Shown here: positions 43,997-53,203 of the stretch, in pieces
How the letters are laid out: every line of letters starts with the position of its first letter
Position numbering within the stretch: the first letter of the stretch is position 1
From: Halorientalis regularis
GTDB taxonomy: Archaea; Halobacteriota; Halobacteria; Halobacteriales; Haloarculaceae
Reading direction: 5' to 3'
DNA: 64,000 bases
Assembly: GCF_023698535.1 (NCBI RefSeq)
Contig: NZ_JALJCL010000013.1
Coordinates: 57,426 to 121,425 of the forward strand
Translations under genes and position numbers: made by a program
The notes under the pieces: model-generated
Databases searched by the model: none
What the model was told of the DNA's origin: nothing
Seen by the model: the letters and a program-made list of their open reading frames with translations, nothing else

Positions 43997-44677
43997 ATGC
44001 TCAGAATCGAGTTTCAGCTTGGCATGGCGGGGATTCCGTCACGACTCCTCGAGACTGGGGAAGCGGTCGAAAGCATCGAAATTGACAACGCAATGCCTGT
44101 GGCAAACAGTGCTGTGTTTCTTTTTTTGACGGTCCGAACCGATTCTGAGGTCACCGAAGACAGCCTTGCGATGGAACTCCCCGGGCTCGAGATCATCGAC
44201 ATGTCACAAGCAGAGGTCAGCTCGCATACCTACTATCTGGGTGTGATCGCCGATTCGACAGACGTGACCGTCTTCGGGTTGCTGACGGAGAATCGAGCGA
44301 TTCCACACCGCATCGTGGGCAAGAATTCGCAACTGGAGGTTGTTGCCTCTGTTCGTGACTGGAATCACCTGAAAGAGGTCGCCAGTGCTGTCGAGGAAGA
44401 ATACGGGTCACTCGAGCTACTCGGGACGACACAGACCAACCGCATCGGGTTCCCGTTGGGAAGCAACAAAATCAAACAAAGCATGTCGGGGAAACTCTCC
44501 GACGAGCAGTTGGAAGTGCTGGAGACTGCCTATCAGATGGGGTATTTCAAAGTCCCACAAGAGGTAACCGCCGAAGAGATTGCGGCCGAGCTCGATATCA
44601 GTAGGTCCACGCTGAGCGAACGGCTCCGTCGTGTCCAGCACAACTTCTGTAAACTCCTCTTTGGACCGCAAGAATGA
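43997..44677 (+). CDS. Bat-type HTH transcriptional regulator
   Basis: A 226-aa protein with the C-terminal bacterio-opsin-activator HTH domain typical of haloarchaea: LSDEQLEVLETAYQMGYFKVP near 165, then EEIAAELDISRSTLSERLRR near 190. The N-terminal part is the beta-rich sensor-like region of this family. It sits between the acx operon and a UspA gene, with a 4-nt overlap to the latter, and is the likely regulator of acetone use. Confidence 0.85.
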   Translation: MLRIEFQLGMAGIPSRLLETGEAVESIEIDNAMPVANSAVFLFLTVRTDSEVTEDSLAMELPGLEIIDMSQAEVSSHTYYLGVIADSTDVTVFGLLTENRAIPHRIVGKNSQLEVVASVRDWNHLKEVASAVEEEYGSLELLGTTQTNRIGFPLGSNKIKQSMSGKLSDEQLEVLETAYQMGYFKVPQEVTAEEIAAELDISRSTLSERLRRVQHNFCKLLFGPQE

Positions 44678-45072
44678 GTACGATTATCATTATCGACTCT
44701 GTCGAGGAAGAATCTGCGGTCGAGGAGATCCTTGATTCTATCGTGACGGCTGGTGAGACGGTCTATTTCCTGCGATTGTCGAGCGCTCGAGGGCTTGGAC
44801 CACTCATCCAAGCGATCAATCCGATGCTCAACTACGGCGTGGAGTATACCATTGACTGCCTTCCAGAGAATTATGACGCGTCAGATCTTGCCGCCTTCGC
44901 TGTCGAGGTTGACGCGTCACGGATCTGTATCGGTATTTCGGAGCGAACGCTCACTGGTAAGGCTCGCATCGACGACGCCACGCAATCGATTTTACTCCAC
45001 GATGGGATTTCGGGTGACTTGGTGGTTGGAGAGGACGCAATCATCTTGGAGGAACTTGAGTATGGTCAATAA
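44674..45072 (+). CDS. UspA-like universal stress protein
   Basis: A 132-aa protein with the Usp fold pattern: an N-terminal strand (TIIIIDSVEEESA), EYTIDCLPENYDASDLAAFAVEV in the middle, and the late segment RICIGISERTLTGKARIDDATQSILL, a degenerate form of the Usp ATP-binding G-x2-G-x9-GS motif. It overlaps the regulator by 4 nt and the next gene by 11 nt. Confidence 0.7.
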   Translation: MSTIIIIDSVEEESAVEEILDSIVTAGETVYFLRLSSARGLGPLIQAINPMLNYGVEYTIDCLPENYDASDLAAFAVEVDASRICIGISERTLTGKARIDDATQSILLHDGISGDLVVGEDAIILEELEYGQ

Positions 45073-47571
45073 CCAATCCAGACGCGAGCAACGGCAAGCG
45101 GAAGCACAGCGCGAAAAAGAGAAACTACGAGAAAAGCAACGCCGGGGCGAGGGCATCGGTTGGGGCGGGAAAACCCTCCGCGAACAGTTGGCGATGCTCG
45201 AGGACAAGACAGAAGCGACGGATCACTATGCCGGTCTATCGGATCTCTCGATGAAGGATGACGATCCGATCCGCTACGAGCAGTTGTACTCCCGTCTCCG
45301 TGGCGATCTAGTCACAGCACGCGAGACGTCGAAAGAAGTCTCCGCTACACCGATTGTCGAGCAGGAGGGTGAGTTGTGCTATGGCCTCTTTACCCCTGAA
45401 GGTGACTCTATCGCCGTTTCGACGGGGATCATCGTCCACGTCCACACGATGAGCGAGGCGATTAAATTCATGATTAATCACGACTACGAAGACAACCCTG
45501 GCATCGAACCAGGTGATATCTTCGTCAACAACGACCCTCACGTCGGGGACGTGCATCCGTGCGATCTGATGACGCTGATCCCCATTTTCCACGATGGGGA
45601 ATTGGTCGCCTGGGCCGGCGGTGTCAACCACGTTATCGACACTGGTGCCATCGGGCCCGGGAGCATGAACGTCTCACAGGCATCTCGTTTCGGCGATGGC
45701 GCCTACTATACCGCGCGTAAAATCGGTGAAGACTTCGAACTGTATAACTCGTGGCGGAAAGAGTATCCTGCGAAGACGCGGACCCCGAATTTCCTGAAAC
45801 TCGACGAACGAACGCGTGTGACCGGCTGTCTGATGATTCGCGACTCCGTGAAAAACCTCATCGATCAGGTTGGCATCGAGACGTTCAAACAACTCTCACG
45901 AGAGGCCATTGAAAACGGGCGTCGAGGGTTCCGGACGCGCATCAAACGGACAATGTTCCCGGGGACCTACCGCGGCGCCTCATTCGTTGACGCCCTCTAC
46001 GAGGATCAAGAGAACGTCACTCGTGAGTATGCCAACGAGAACCACATCATGCACGCTCCCTCAGAGTTGCACGTCCGCGAAGACGGAACATTCCAAGTGT
46101 CCTTTGAGGGCGCGAACAAGTGGGGGTGGCATCCCTACAACTGCACGCCCGCCGCAATCCAGGGTGGGATCTGGGTGATGCTCACACAGACTGTCATCCC
46201 GAACGAACTCGTCAACGATGGGGCCTACTACGCCTGTGATTTCCATCTCCCCGTCGGCTCTTGGGCAAACACCCAGAATACAGAAACAGCCCACGCCTAC
46301 GCGTGGCACTTCCTCGTGTCCGCCTGGGCACCGCTGTGGCAGCACCTCTCCCGGGGGTATTACGCCCGCGGGTTCTGGGAGGAAATCAACGCTGGCAACG
46401 CCAACACGTCGAACTGGCTCCAGGGCGGCGGCATCGACCAGTTCGACAAACTCCACGCCGTCAATTCCTTCGAGTCGGCGTGTGAGGGTGTCGGCGCCCG
46501 CTACGTCGAAGACGGTGAACCCCACGCGGCAGCCATCTGGAACCCCGAAGGCGACATGGGCGACGCGGAAGTGTGGGAAATGACTGAACCGCTGCCGTTC
46601 CTGGGTCGTGCCGTCAAGCCCAACACCGGCGGTGCCGGTCGGCGCGCCGGCGGCGCTGGATTCGAGTCGATGCGCACCGTCAAAGACGTCAGCCGGTGGT
46701 TGCTCTACGAGATGGGGAACGGCTACATGACCAGCGACGGCGGGCTCTTCGGTGGCTACCCCGCAGCCTCGGGGTATATCCTCAACGCCCAGATACAGAC
46801 CTCAAGGAACGGTTCGAGAACCAGGAGGACTACCCACAGCACGATCTTGATCCTGAAAGCGGCGATTTCGAATCCGAAATCGACGGCGAAATCAATCGGC
46901 GGCCGGAGGGCATCAGCACGCCCAAAGAATTCACCGACTACGACATGTACCTGAACTACCTCCGCGGTGGGTCAGGACTCGGGGACCCGCTCGAACGTGA
47001 CCCCGAAGACGTGCTCTCGGACATCCACGATGGGTACGTGCTCCCGCGCCACGCTGCGGATGCCTACGGCGTTGTCGTCGAGAAAGTCGACGACAACGCG
47101 AAACACAACTCTGCGGTGGAAGGTGAGTGGGAGATTGACGACGAAGCAACCGAGCAACGGCGCCGCGAGATGCGTGAGGAGCGCACCGAAGACGCCAAAC
47201 CTGTCTCGGAATGGTACGAGGACGAACGAGCACGGATTATTGAGGAAGAGGCGCTCATCGACGACATCAAGAAGACCTACGCGAGCAGCATGCGGATGAG
47301 TGACCATTTCGATACGTTCTTCCGTGAGTTCTGGAACCTGCCCGAGGACTTCGAGTTCGATCTCAGTGAGCAAGCCGAACGGTCACTCGACAATCGATTC
47401 GACACGGGACTTCGTCCGATGTGGGACAATTACACTCAGCGACACAAAACGTGGGCAGACGTTGATGACGAGCCGTACGTCCCATATACTTGGCTCAATC
47501 GGTCTATCCAAAGCCTATCCGGGCCAAAGGCTACCTTCGGCGACCACAAGCAAGCAACCGACGACGATTGA
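45062..47571 (+). pseudogene. acxB: Second acetone carboxylase alpha subunit, frameshifted
   Basis: The ATG at 45062 starts a protein nearly co-linear with the acxB product (VNNQSRREQRQAEAQRE... then GEGIGWGGKTLREQL). Near 46792 one G is missing relative to the first copy (CCCAGATACAG against CCCAGGATACGG), and the frame is lost. The remaining third continues in the next frame and ends at 47571 with the normal acidic C-terminus. Restoring the base gives a full-length alpha subunit. The 432 nt before the lesion are identical to the first copy, while the flanks differ at many sites. It has no partner beta or gamma gene. It could be a pseudogene, or an assembly artefact between near-identical copies. 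Confidence 0.8.
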
Positions 47572-47776
47572 TTTCCTTGTTCGGTCGTGAGTGAGAACCC
47601 TCTCTGGCTTCGGCGGCAGCTCGCTCGTGGCGCTTCTCGACCTGTCGCATCTCCTCAGGATTGTTGTGATATGGTAGTATCGCTCCGAGAGAGGGCCGAG
47701 GCGGAGTCAATCTGGAATTTCGAGTTGGTTGCCGTATCCGATGGCCGTCAACACGACTGGTGACTCGAGGAACCGA

Positions 47777-48694
47777 TCAGGTTTCAGGGTGGGATTGGGC
47801 GGGTTGTGCTGCTCCCGGATCGTAGCCAGCCTCTTGCAGGTTGTCGAGGACGTCAGTGATGGTATCGAGGGTATTGTAGAGGTTTTCGGTGGTGCGGCCT
47901 TCGGTGAGGAAGTCGTTGCTGTCGGTGTTTTCGACGAGGAGGTTGGCGTGGGCGACGTCGTTGCGGAGCCCGGTGATGTCGTGGAGGCGAGTCTCAGCGG
48001 TCCCGTTGGTGGAGAAGCCGCAGGTTTCCCAGCAGGCCTTGATGTTGGTGACGATGGTTTCGAGCGTGGAGAATTGCGCGTAGTGGAGTTCGTCTAAGGC
48101 GACGTTCGCGGCTTGTGCGTCTTCGTATCGGTCTTGGATATCCTCAAGCTCATCGACAGTAACGGGTGTGTTCTTCCAGTCGGGCGTTGTGTCGAGGATG
48201 AGTTCGCGGAGGTGTTCTTCGAGGTAGGTGATGCGGTCGAAGAGGTAGATGCGCGCTGGGGCGGTGTTGAGGTCGGCGCGGGTGAGGATGCCGGTGACGT
48301 GGTTGTGCCCGCCGAGAAAGTATACGGGATGTTCGATGAGGGCGTCGAGGACGGTGGGGAAGGCGGCGTCGCCGCTGATTAGGTAGTTGATGGTCAGTGG
48401 GGTGAGGTGGTCGTCGAGAGTGTCGCCGTCGTCGTCCGTTGTGACGTCGTCTTTGTGAAGGAACCCGATTGGCTCGTCGTCTGCGTAGACTGGGGCGGCG
48501 TCGTAGCCGTTCTCGTCAAGCCATGTGGCGGCGTCGCTCGGAGCCATATTGTCGTCGAGAGATACGACTGAGTGCGTGGCGAGTTCGGCTGCTGTACAGT
48601 CGTACAAATCGCGGGGCATATCGACTCGTGGGGTGGCTGGATAGTCAAACTGAGGGACGGAGGTGCCTGCTGAGGTCGGGAGTACGGAAGTCAC
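47777..48694 (-). CDS. CBS-domain protein with HEPN-like C-terminus
   Basis: A GTG at 48694 gives 305 aa; an internal ATG at 48619 is also possible. Residues 30-145 form a tandem CBS-like module (ATHSVVSLDDNMAPSDAATWLDENGYDAAPV and GILTRADL). CBS pairs bind adenine nucleotides. Residues 150-280 are helical, with the sequence RNDVAHA, an R-x4-H motif of HEPN ribonucleases. The combination reads as a nucleotide-sensing RNase or a HEPN-fold regulator. It diverges from the 48740 gene across an AT-rich 45-nt promoter gap. Catalytic activity is inference. Confidence 0.65.
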   Translation of the reverse strand: MTSVLPTSAGTSVPQFDYPATPRVDMPRDLYDCTAAELATHSVVSLDDNMAPSDAATWLDENGYDAAPVYADDEPIGFLHKDDVTTDDDGDTLDDHLTPLTINYLISGDAAFPTVLDALIEHPVYFLGGHNHVTGILTRADLNTAPARIYLFDRITYLEEHLRELILDTTPDWKNTPVTVDELEDIQDRYEDAQAANVALDELHYAQFSTLETIVTNIKACWETCGFSTNGTAETRLHDITGLRNDVAHANLLVENTDSNDFLTEGRTTENLYNTLDTITDVLDNLQEAGYDPGAAQPAQSHPET

Positions 48695-48739
48695 CCATCA
48701 CAAATTTAATGCTCATGGGGCATATATTCTCAACTATTA

Positions 48740-49096
48740 ATGCCCAAAGAGCATTTTCAGTCGGCGACGGCGAGCATCGACTACGGGGACGCTGCCGAGC
48801 TGTTCCCTGTCGATGATCTTGATGCTGAGGTACTCCAGCATCGGGATGCCCAACTGGAACTTGCCGATGTTGACGGCGAGGATGTCGTTGTTGTTGCCCC
48901 GACGAGTCTCGCTACCAGCTACTTTCTCACTCAGCACGCACTCACCGCGATTCCCATCGATAGTCTCCCACCAGCGGCCCAGGCACAACTCGGCGAAGAG
49001 GTTACGGCTTCCCTCGACACGTTCGAGCTCATTCAGATCGGGAAATGGACCACTGACAGCCCGAACCACTCACTTGCCGAATTTGGAAACCCCTGA
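48740..49096 (+). CDS. Small acidic protein, paralogue of the 6.2-kb gene
   Basis: A 118-aa protein of an unnamed family. It shares with the product at 6167 the blocks AELFPVDDL, QHRDAQLELADVDGEDVVVVAPTSLATSY and LTQ, and an ending like SLAEF. The start is very close to the AT-rich promoter (CATATATTC at 48721), which suggests a leaderless or short-leader mRNA. No catalytic motif is seen. It is divergent from the CBS-HEPN gene. Confidence 0.65.
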   Translation: MPKEHFQSATASIDYGDAAELFPVDDLDAEVLQHRDAQLELADVDGEDVVVVAPTSLATSYFLTQHALTAIPIDSLPPAAQAQLGEEVTASLDTFELIQIGKWTTDSPNHSLAEFGNP

Positions 49097-49220
49097 CCGT
49101 TTAGTGGTGGCTCGAATTGGCCGAAGATCAGCAATACCTTCGCCTGCCAATGACCACTAATCTCGAAGAAGAATACCCGGAGGCCGCCCTGTACATCCGG
49201 CAAGCTGTTGGAAGAGTGAG

Positions 49221-50264
49221 TTATAGCCATGAGAGACCCGCGTTGAGTTCTTCGAGGAACGATGGCCGAATCTCAACAGTCGGTGGGAACGAGAGTTGGT
49301 CGTCTTGTCGATTGAGGATGGTTTCGCGAAGGAAGGGATGGGCTGGGTCGAATGAGGGACTCGTTTGGATGCGGTAGTCGCTGTCGATGGTGAACAGCGC
49401 GGCATCGAACGCACGGTGGTGCAGCGAGTTCAACACGAGCACATTCTCCGGGTGTTCAGCTAAGTCAGGGTGCTGACTCCGGGGGAGGACGTGCGCGAGA
49501 TCCAGCAAAGCATCTTCTTGAATGCCAGTCAGGGTGCACTCGTGGCCGTAGCGTTCGAGTGTGTCTGCCCGGAAGGCGTCGCTCACGGTGATTTCCGCAG
49601 TCTCATAGCGGCGAACCCGGCCGCTCGAATCGAGGGGTTCACCGGTCGGCCATTGTGCGACCTCTCCTGACTGGACCCACTGCTGCCAGACGTCGGGTGC
49701 CGCGCTGTCATCGTTCTGCTGGGCGCGCTCGTGCAGCCAGGTGACGGGGACGGTGTTGGTGTTGAGGATTGAGAAGTGGAACTGGTAGTTCGGGACCTGT
49801 GTTCCGTCCTCAGCACGGTATGCGCGCACCTCGAGGTGGTCGGGAACGCAGAGGCCGCAGAATTCGACGACGCCTGATTCGGGTTTGCGGAAGACGAGAA
49901 CCGGCGGGACGTTCTCGCGCCGACCGGCCGCGGCGTTGTCGAAGGCGGCTTTGATTTTCTGGTTCTGTGTGGACTCGTCGTAGGGGTTGTCGGCTTTCGC
50001 GTCGCCCCAGTAGCTGATGTACCCGGCGTTGACAGCGAGGGTGTCCTCCCACGGGTCGTCGTGCTGGGAGATACCGCTGTCGTTGGAGACGAGAACGAGT
50101 GCTGCGGGCGTGTCAGACCGGTCCGCACCGAGGTCGCGGATGCCGCCGGTGTTCTTGATGCCGGTGTCGAGCGGGCCGCGAATCCATCGGAGGAACTGGT
50201 CGTCCGGGTTGCGGTAACTCCCGGTGTCGCGGTATTGTTGCCCGACCCGGAACGCGTGTTGCAT
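49221..50264 (-). CDS. HNH endonuclease with possible modified-base reader domain
   Basis: A 347-aa protein. Residues 1-190 (RVGQQYRDTGSYRNPDDQ, AGYISYWGDAKADNP) resemble the N-terminal recognition domain of AspBHI/ScoMcrA-like modification-dependent enzymes, a tentative match. Residues 215-295 carry the HNH nuclease: CTLTGIQEDALLDLAHVLPRSQHPD and NVLVLNSLHHRAFDAALF. The C-terminus is related to the HNH protein at 31439. No methyltransferase is adjacent, in line with an enzyme that restricts modified DNA. Confidence 0.75.
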   Translation of the reverse strand: MQHAFRVGQQYRDTGSYRNPDDQFLRWIRGPLDTGIKNTGGIRDLGADRSDTPAALVLVSNDSGISQHDDPWEDTLAVNAGYISYWGDAKADNPYDESTQNQKIKAAFDNAAAGRRENVPPVLVFRKPESGVVEFCGLCVPDHLEVRAYRAEDGTQVPNYQFHFSILNTNTVPVTWLHERAQQNDDSAAPDVWQQWVQSGEVAQWPTGEPLDSSGRVRRYETAEITVSDAFRADTLERYGHECTLTGIQEDALLDLAHVLPRSQHPDLAEHPENVLVLNSLHHRAFDAALFTIDSDYRIQTSPSFDPAHPFLRETILNRQDDQLSFPPTVEIRPSFLEELNAGLSWL

Positions 50265-50422
50265 GCTACCGCGGCATTACATCCGTTAGTCAATAAATGC
50301 CTGCGTGATACTCAAAAGAGAGCTCAGGATGTGACCTTGTTGGACTTGCCGTAATAGAGCTTGGCGTTGCCGTCCTCCCTCAGGTTACTCACCTTAGCCG
50401 GCTGAATGAGAACCAAGATCCG

Positions 50423-50935
50423 TCACTCTAGAGAGTTGCAGACGCAGACCCCGCCTTCCCGGATCTGGTCTGTCGCGTACTTGTGGACGCTTCGAGCGAG
50501 TTGCTGCATTGTCTCCGCTTGACGTTCTGTCGGGCGTCGGCCGCCATAGTAACTGTCTGTGCGGTTGGTGTTGTACAGCTGCCGGAGTTTGCGTGTTGTC
50601 GCATCGGAGAGCAGGCCGAGGGCGGTTGCGCCGTCGTAGCAGGTGGTGTGGTCGTGAAAGTCATCGAGATCGTCGCCACCTTCAGCTAGGGCGTAGGCTT
50701 CGACGGAGCGTTCGGTCGCGCCGAAGCACAATTCGATTGTCGCGGTATAGAAGCCTTGGCTGGAGAGTGTATCGACCGCCGCCAGCAGCCGGCATGCTTT
50801 TGTCAGCTGGGTTTTCCAGTCGGCGTCGGAATTGATCGCGTCTTCGCGCGTCGGGACACCGTATCCTTCTTCGTTGAATGCGTCGATAGCTGCGGCGAGT
50901 GCGTCGAGGATGGCTTGCGGGTTAGAGGTCTCTAC
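50423..50935 (-). pseudogene. Helical protein remnant, possibly HEPN, start codon lost
   Basis: The frame can be read from 50935 to the stop at 50423 (about 170 codons). It begins with GTA right after an in-frame TGA, where a GTG would be expected, so there is no start. The product is helical: DALAAAIDAFNEEGYGVPTRE, KACRLLAAVDTLSSQGFY, CFGATERSVEAYALAE and RTDSYYGGRRPTERQAETM. This recalls HEPN-type proteins that pair with nucleotidyltransferases. A shorter product from TTG/ATG-like codons near 50731 would lack the first helices. The fragment just upstream may be its former partner. Confidence 0.45.
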
Positions 50936-51106
50936 TCATCGAGATCACCGTCGAAGACCATATCTCGAACGGTCTCGAACTTCTCCGAGTCCTAGACAAC
51001 GAGACCATCGCCGAGTACGTCGCGGAGCTCGTCAGTGTAGTTCCAAGAGATCGCAACGACACACGCCACGTATGCCATTCTGGTCGCGATGACTGCTCCA
51101 GCTCAG
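50932..51106 (-). pseudogene. 3' remnant of an unidentified gene with in-frame TAG
   Basis: On the minus strand a coding-like stretch reads ATRMAYVACVVAISWNYTDEL then RDVLGDGLVV, an amber TAG at 50992-50994, then DSEKFETVRDMVFDGDLDE and a stop at 50932. The stop overlaps the start region of the helical remnant downstream. This resembles a decayed two-gene module. The family is not recognised. Confidence 0.3.
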
Positions 51107-51123
51107 TTTCGTCGTCGACGTCA

Positions 51124-52368
51124 TCACGCATCGGTCTCACCGTCCAGCTGGGCGAGGCGGTCCCCGAGTACTGAATCCGAGCTCTGGAAGAGCTGATAGC
51201 CGGCGAGGAGAAGCGCCGCGGCCGCGGGCTGGGTCAGTTCCACGCTCCCGGCCGCGAGGTCGACGGCGTTCGTGGTGCTGGCGATCACGAGAGCGGTCAC
51301 GAACATGAGCGTTAGCAGGACCATGCCGCTGGGAAGGAGCCGTCGACGCGTCTTCCCCAGTTGGTCCAGGAGCGGCAGGCCGACGACGCGATCCCAGACT
51401 GACCGGCCGCGCTCCTCGAGGTGATCGATTGCTTCCGTCCCAGCTGTGAGAACAGCCGGCCCGATCTGGCTCTGGTTCTCGGCCGAGTCCAGGAAATCCG
51501 ACAGCGTGGTATTCTCGATCGACTTCTGTGCGTGGGTTTCCAACGGATCTTCGTTCCCATCGATGTCGTCGTCACTCGCGCGGTAGCGCTCCGGCGTCAG
51601 CTGGTCGAGTTCCCACAGATCGTTGTTCGCTCGGATCTCGCTGAAGGTCCGCGGCTCGTCCGGTAGATGGTACGGGATCGTGACGTCGCGGTTATAGGCT
51701 TCCTGGAGGGCCATCCGTAGCCGATGATCAGATTTCGTCACGTAGTAGATCGCGGTCGAGAGGTACTTCCAGCCGATAAAATTCGTAATCATCACAGGAT
51801 TCATTCCGCGAAGAATGAGGTTGTTGACGGCTGTCGCGCGTAACGACTGGGGATAGAGGTTGACATCGACCGCGTCACAGACCTCTTCGAGCCGGAGCAA
51901 TCGGTTGCGGTACGTCTGCTCGGTCATCGGGGCTTCATACCCACCGTAATACTCCAGATACAGGTCGATCATCTCGCTTTGGCGTTCGGTAAGAACGGGG
52001 ATCTTGCGCCCTCCGGCGTGGGACTTGGGCGACCAGTACTGGTCGATGAAGTCGGTCCAGTGGGCATCGTCGGCGTCAGCATCCCGTGCGGCCTGCTTGG
52101 CGAGCATCCGACAGACAGGACAGTCGTCACTGCACTCGAGGCCAGTCGGGATCTGGTAGTCGACGATCTCGCCTTTGTAATTGCGGATCACGTAGTCATC
52201 GCACGTGTGCAACACCTCTGCGTTGCGCCCGCCGAGGCGACCGGCGAACACCAGTAGACCCGACATTTCGACTGCTCTGGCAGGATCTTTGATCGTGGCT
52301 GCTTTCTGAAACAGCGTCTCGAACTCATGGGGAGGGAGAACGTCGTCGACGCCAGATCTGCGAACCAT
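51124..52368 (-). CDS. Tyrosine recombinase (integrase) with C-terminal membrane helices
   Basis: ATG at 52368 gives 414 aa; a GTG at 52458 would add 30 residues but lies almost on the promoter. Catalytic features are AGRLGGRNAEVL (first Arg), YPQSLRATAVNNLILRGM (Ser-x-x-Arg in place of His-x-x-Arg) and the terminal GWKYLSTAIYYV (nucleophilic Tyr). Four cysteine/His positions near residue 100 (CSDDCPVC) may bind zinc. Two hydrophobic segments at the C-terminus (MVLLTLMFVTALVIAS, AAAALLLAGYQLF) are unusual for an integrase but recurrent in haloarchaeal relatives. It borders the Ro60/tRNA array. Confidence 0.75.
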   Translation of the reverse strand: MVRRSGVDDVLPPHEFETLFQKAATIKDPARAVEMSGLLVFAGRLGGRNAEVLHTCDDYVIRNYKGEIVDYQIPTGLECSDDCPVCRMLAKQAARDADADDAHWTDFIDQYWSPKSHAGGRKIPVLTERQSEMIDLYLEYYGGYEAPMTEQTYRNRLLRLEEVCDAVDVNLYPQSLRATAVNNLILRGMNPVMITNFIGWKYLSTAIYYVTKSDHRLRMALQEAYNRDVTIPYHLPDEPRTFSEIRANNDLWELDQLTPERYRASDDDIDGNEDPLETHAQKSIENTTLSDFLDSAENQSQIGPAVLTAGTEAIDHLEERGRSVWDRVVGLPLLDQLGKTRRRLLPSGMVLLTLMFVTALVIASTTNAVDLAAGSVELTQPAAAALLLAGYQLFQSSDSVLGDRLAQLDGETDA

Positions 52369-52467
52369 ATCCGAGAATACTGGCGATTCACGTAAAAGGG
52401 TTAGAGGGGGTCGCCATCGGAAGCACGGTCTCCCGACGACCGATGTGTACTTAAACACCCTCAGAAC

Positions 52468-52477
52468 ATATTTAAAG
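52468..52477 (-). promoter_or_regulatory. TATA box of the recombinase gene
   Basis: TTTAAATATG on the minus strand, placing transcription start near 52446 and so favouring the ATG at 52368 over the GTG at 52458. Confidence 0.5.
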
Positions 52478-52656
52478 AATCGCGTGCATCCGGCACCGGT
52501 TAAGTACTCCGCTCAGCGTTACGTAAAAACGGTCTGCCGTCAATTCGAGATAACACCAGTCAGTGGCTGAGCGGGACGATTCTTCCCCCGATATTTTGTC
52601 AGGCGTACTCACCACGTTTCTCGTCGTCCCTATTCACATCAACCGACTGGGGAGCA

Positions 52657-52959
52657 TCACTCGCTGGTCTCCAGCCGGTCGATGGTGTCGACACAGACCG
52701 CGTCGGAGAGCCGCTCGCGAAGATCCTCGACGGCCGCGCCGCTCTCGATGGTGACGGCGACGGTCACGAGCGTCGCGGTGAACCGCGGTTCGAGCCCGCG
52801 GAGCCCGTCGACGGTGACTGCGTGGACGCCTTCGACGCGACCGAGTCGCTGTTCGGCGCCGGTCGCGAGGTCGGCCCCGGCGCTGTCGGGGATTCGGACG
52901 GCGAGCACTGCCGGCACGGTCGTCGTGTTCTGTTCAGTGTCGGTGTCTGTGATTGCCAT
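52657..52959 (-). CDS. Small conserved-looking protein next to Ro60
   Basis: ATG at 52959 gives 100 aa (AITDTDTEQNTTTVPAVLAVRIPDS). The pattern of alternating strands and helices, with acidic composition and GC-rich third positions, supports a real gene. It looks like a small alpha/beta (ferredoxin-like) domain: VLAVRIP, GVHAVTVDGL, FTATLVTVAVTIE and VEDLRERLSDAV. It is the next gene downstream of Ro60 on the same strand, 245 nt away. I do not recognise the family. Confidence 0.55.
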   Translation of the reverse strand: MAITDTDTEQNTTTVPAVLAVRIPDSAGADLATGAEQRLGRVEGVHAVTVDGLRGLEPRFTATLVTVAVTIESGAAVEDLRERLSDAVCVDTIDRLETSE

Positions 52960-53203
52960 GTGTGTCACCTCCGTTGGAGAGCGGCGCGAGAATCGACCCG
53001 TGCGAACCGATGAGTTCGCAGGGAGATTCTCGGTCGGTGCGAGCGGCGAGACGCGACGCGTCGAGCCGCGAGCCGCGCGGTAGCACCGCGAGCCACACTC
53101 CGATGCGCGAGGAACGATTCGAACGCTCGTCTCGGCCCTGGCGAGGCCGCGTGATCGGCCAGGCTACACCACTCGCGCGCACTTCGAAAAATTGGAATCC
53201 GCA

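Noticed and set aside
45062..47571. Treating the second alpha subunit as two separate genes
   Set aside because: The downstream part lacks its own start and continues the same protein in the next frame, so one frameshifted gene is the simpler reading.
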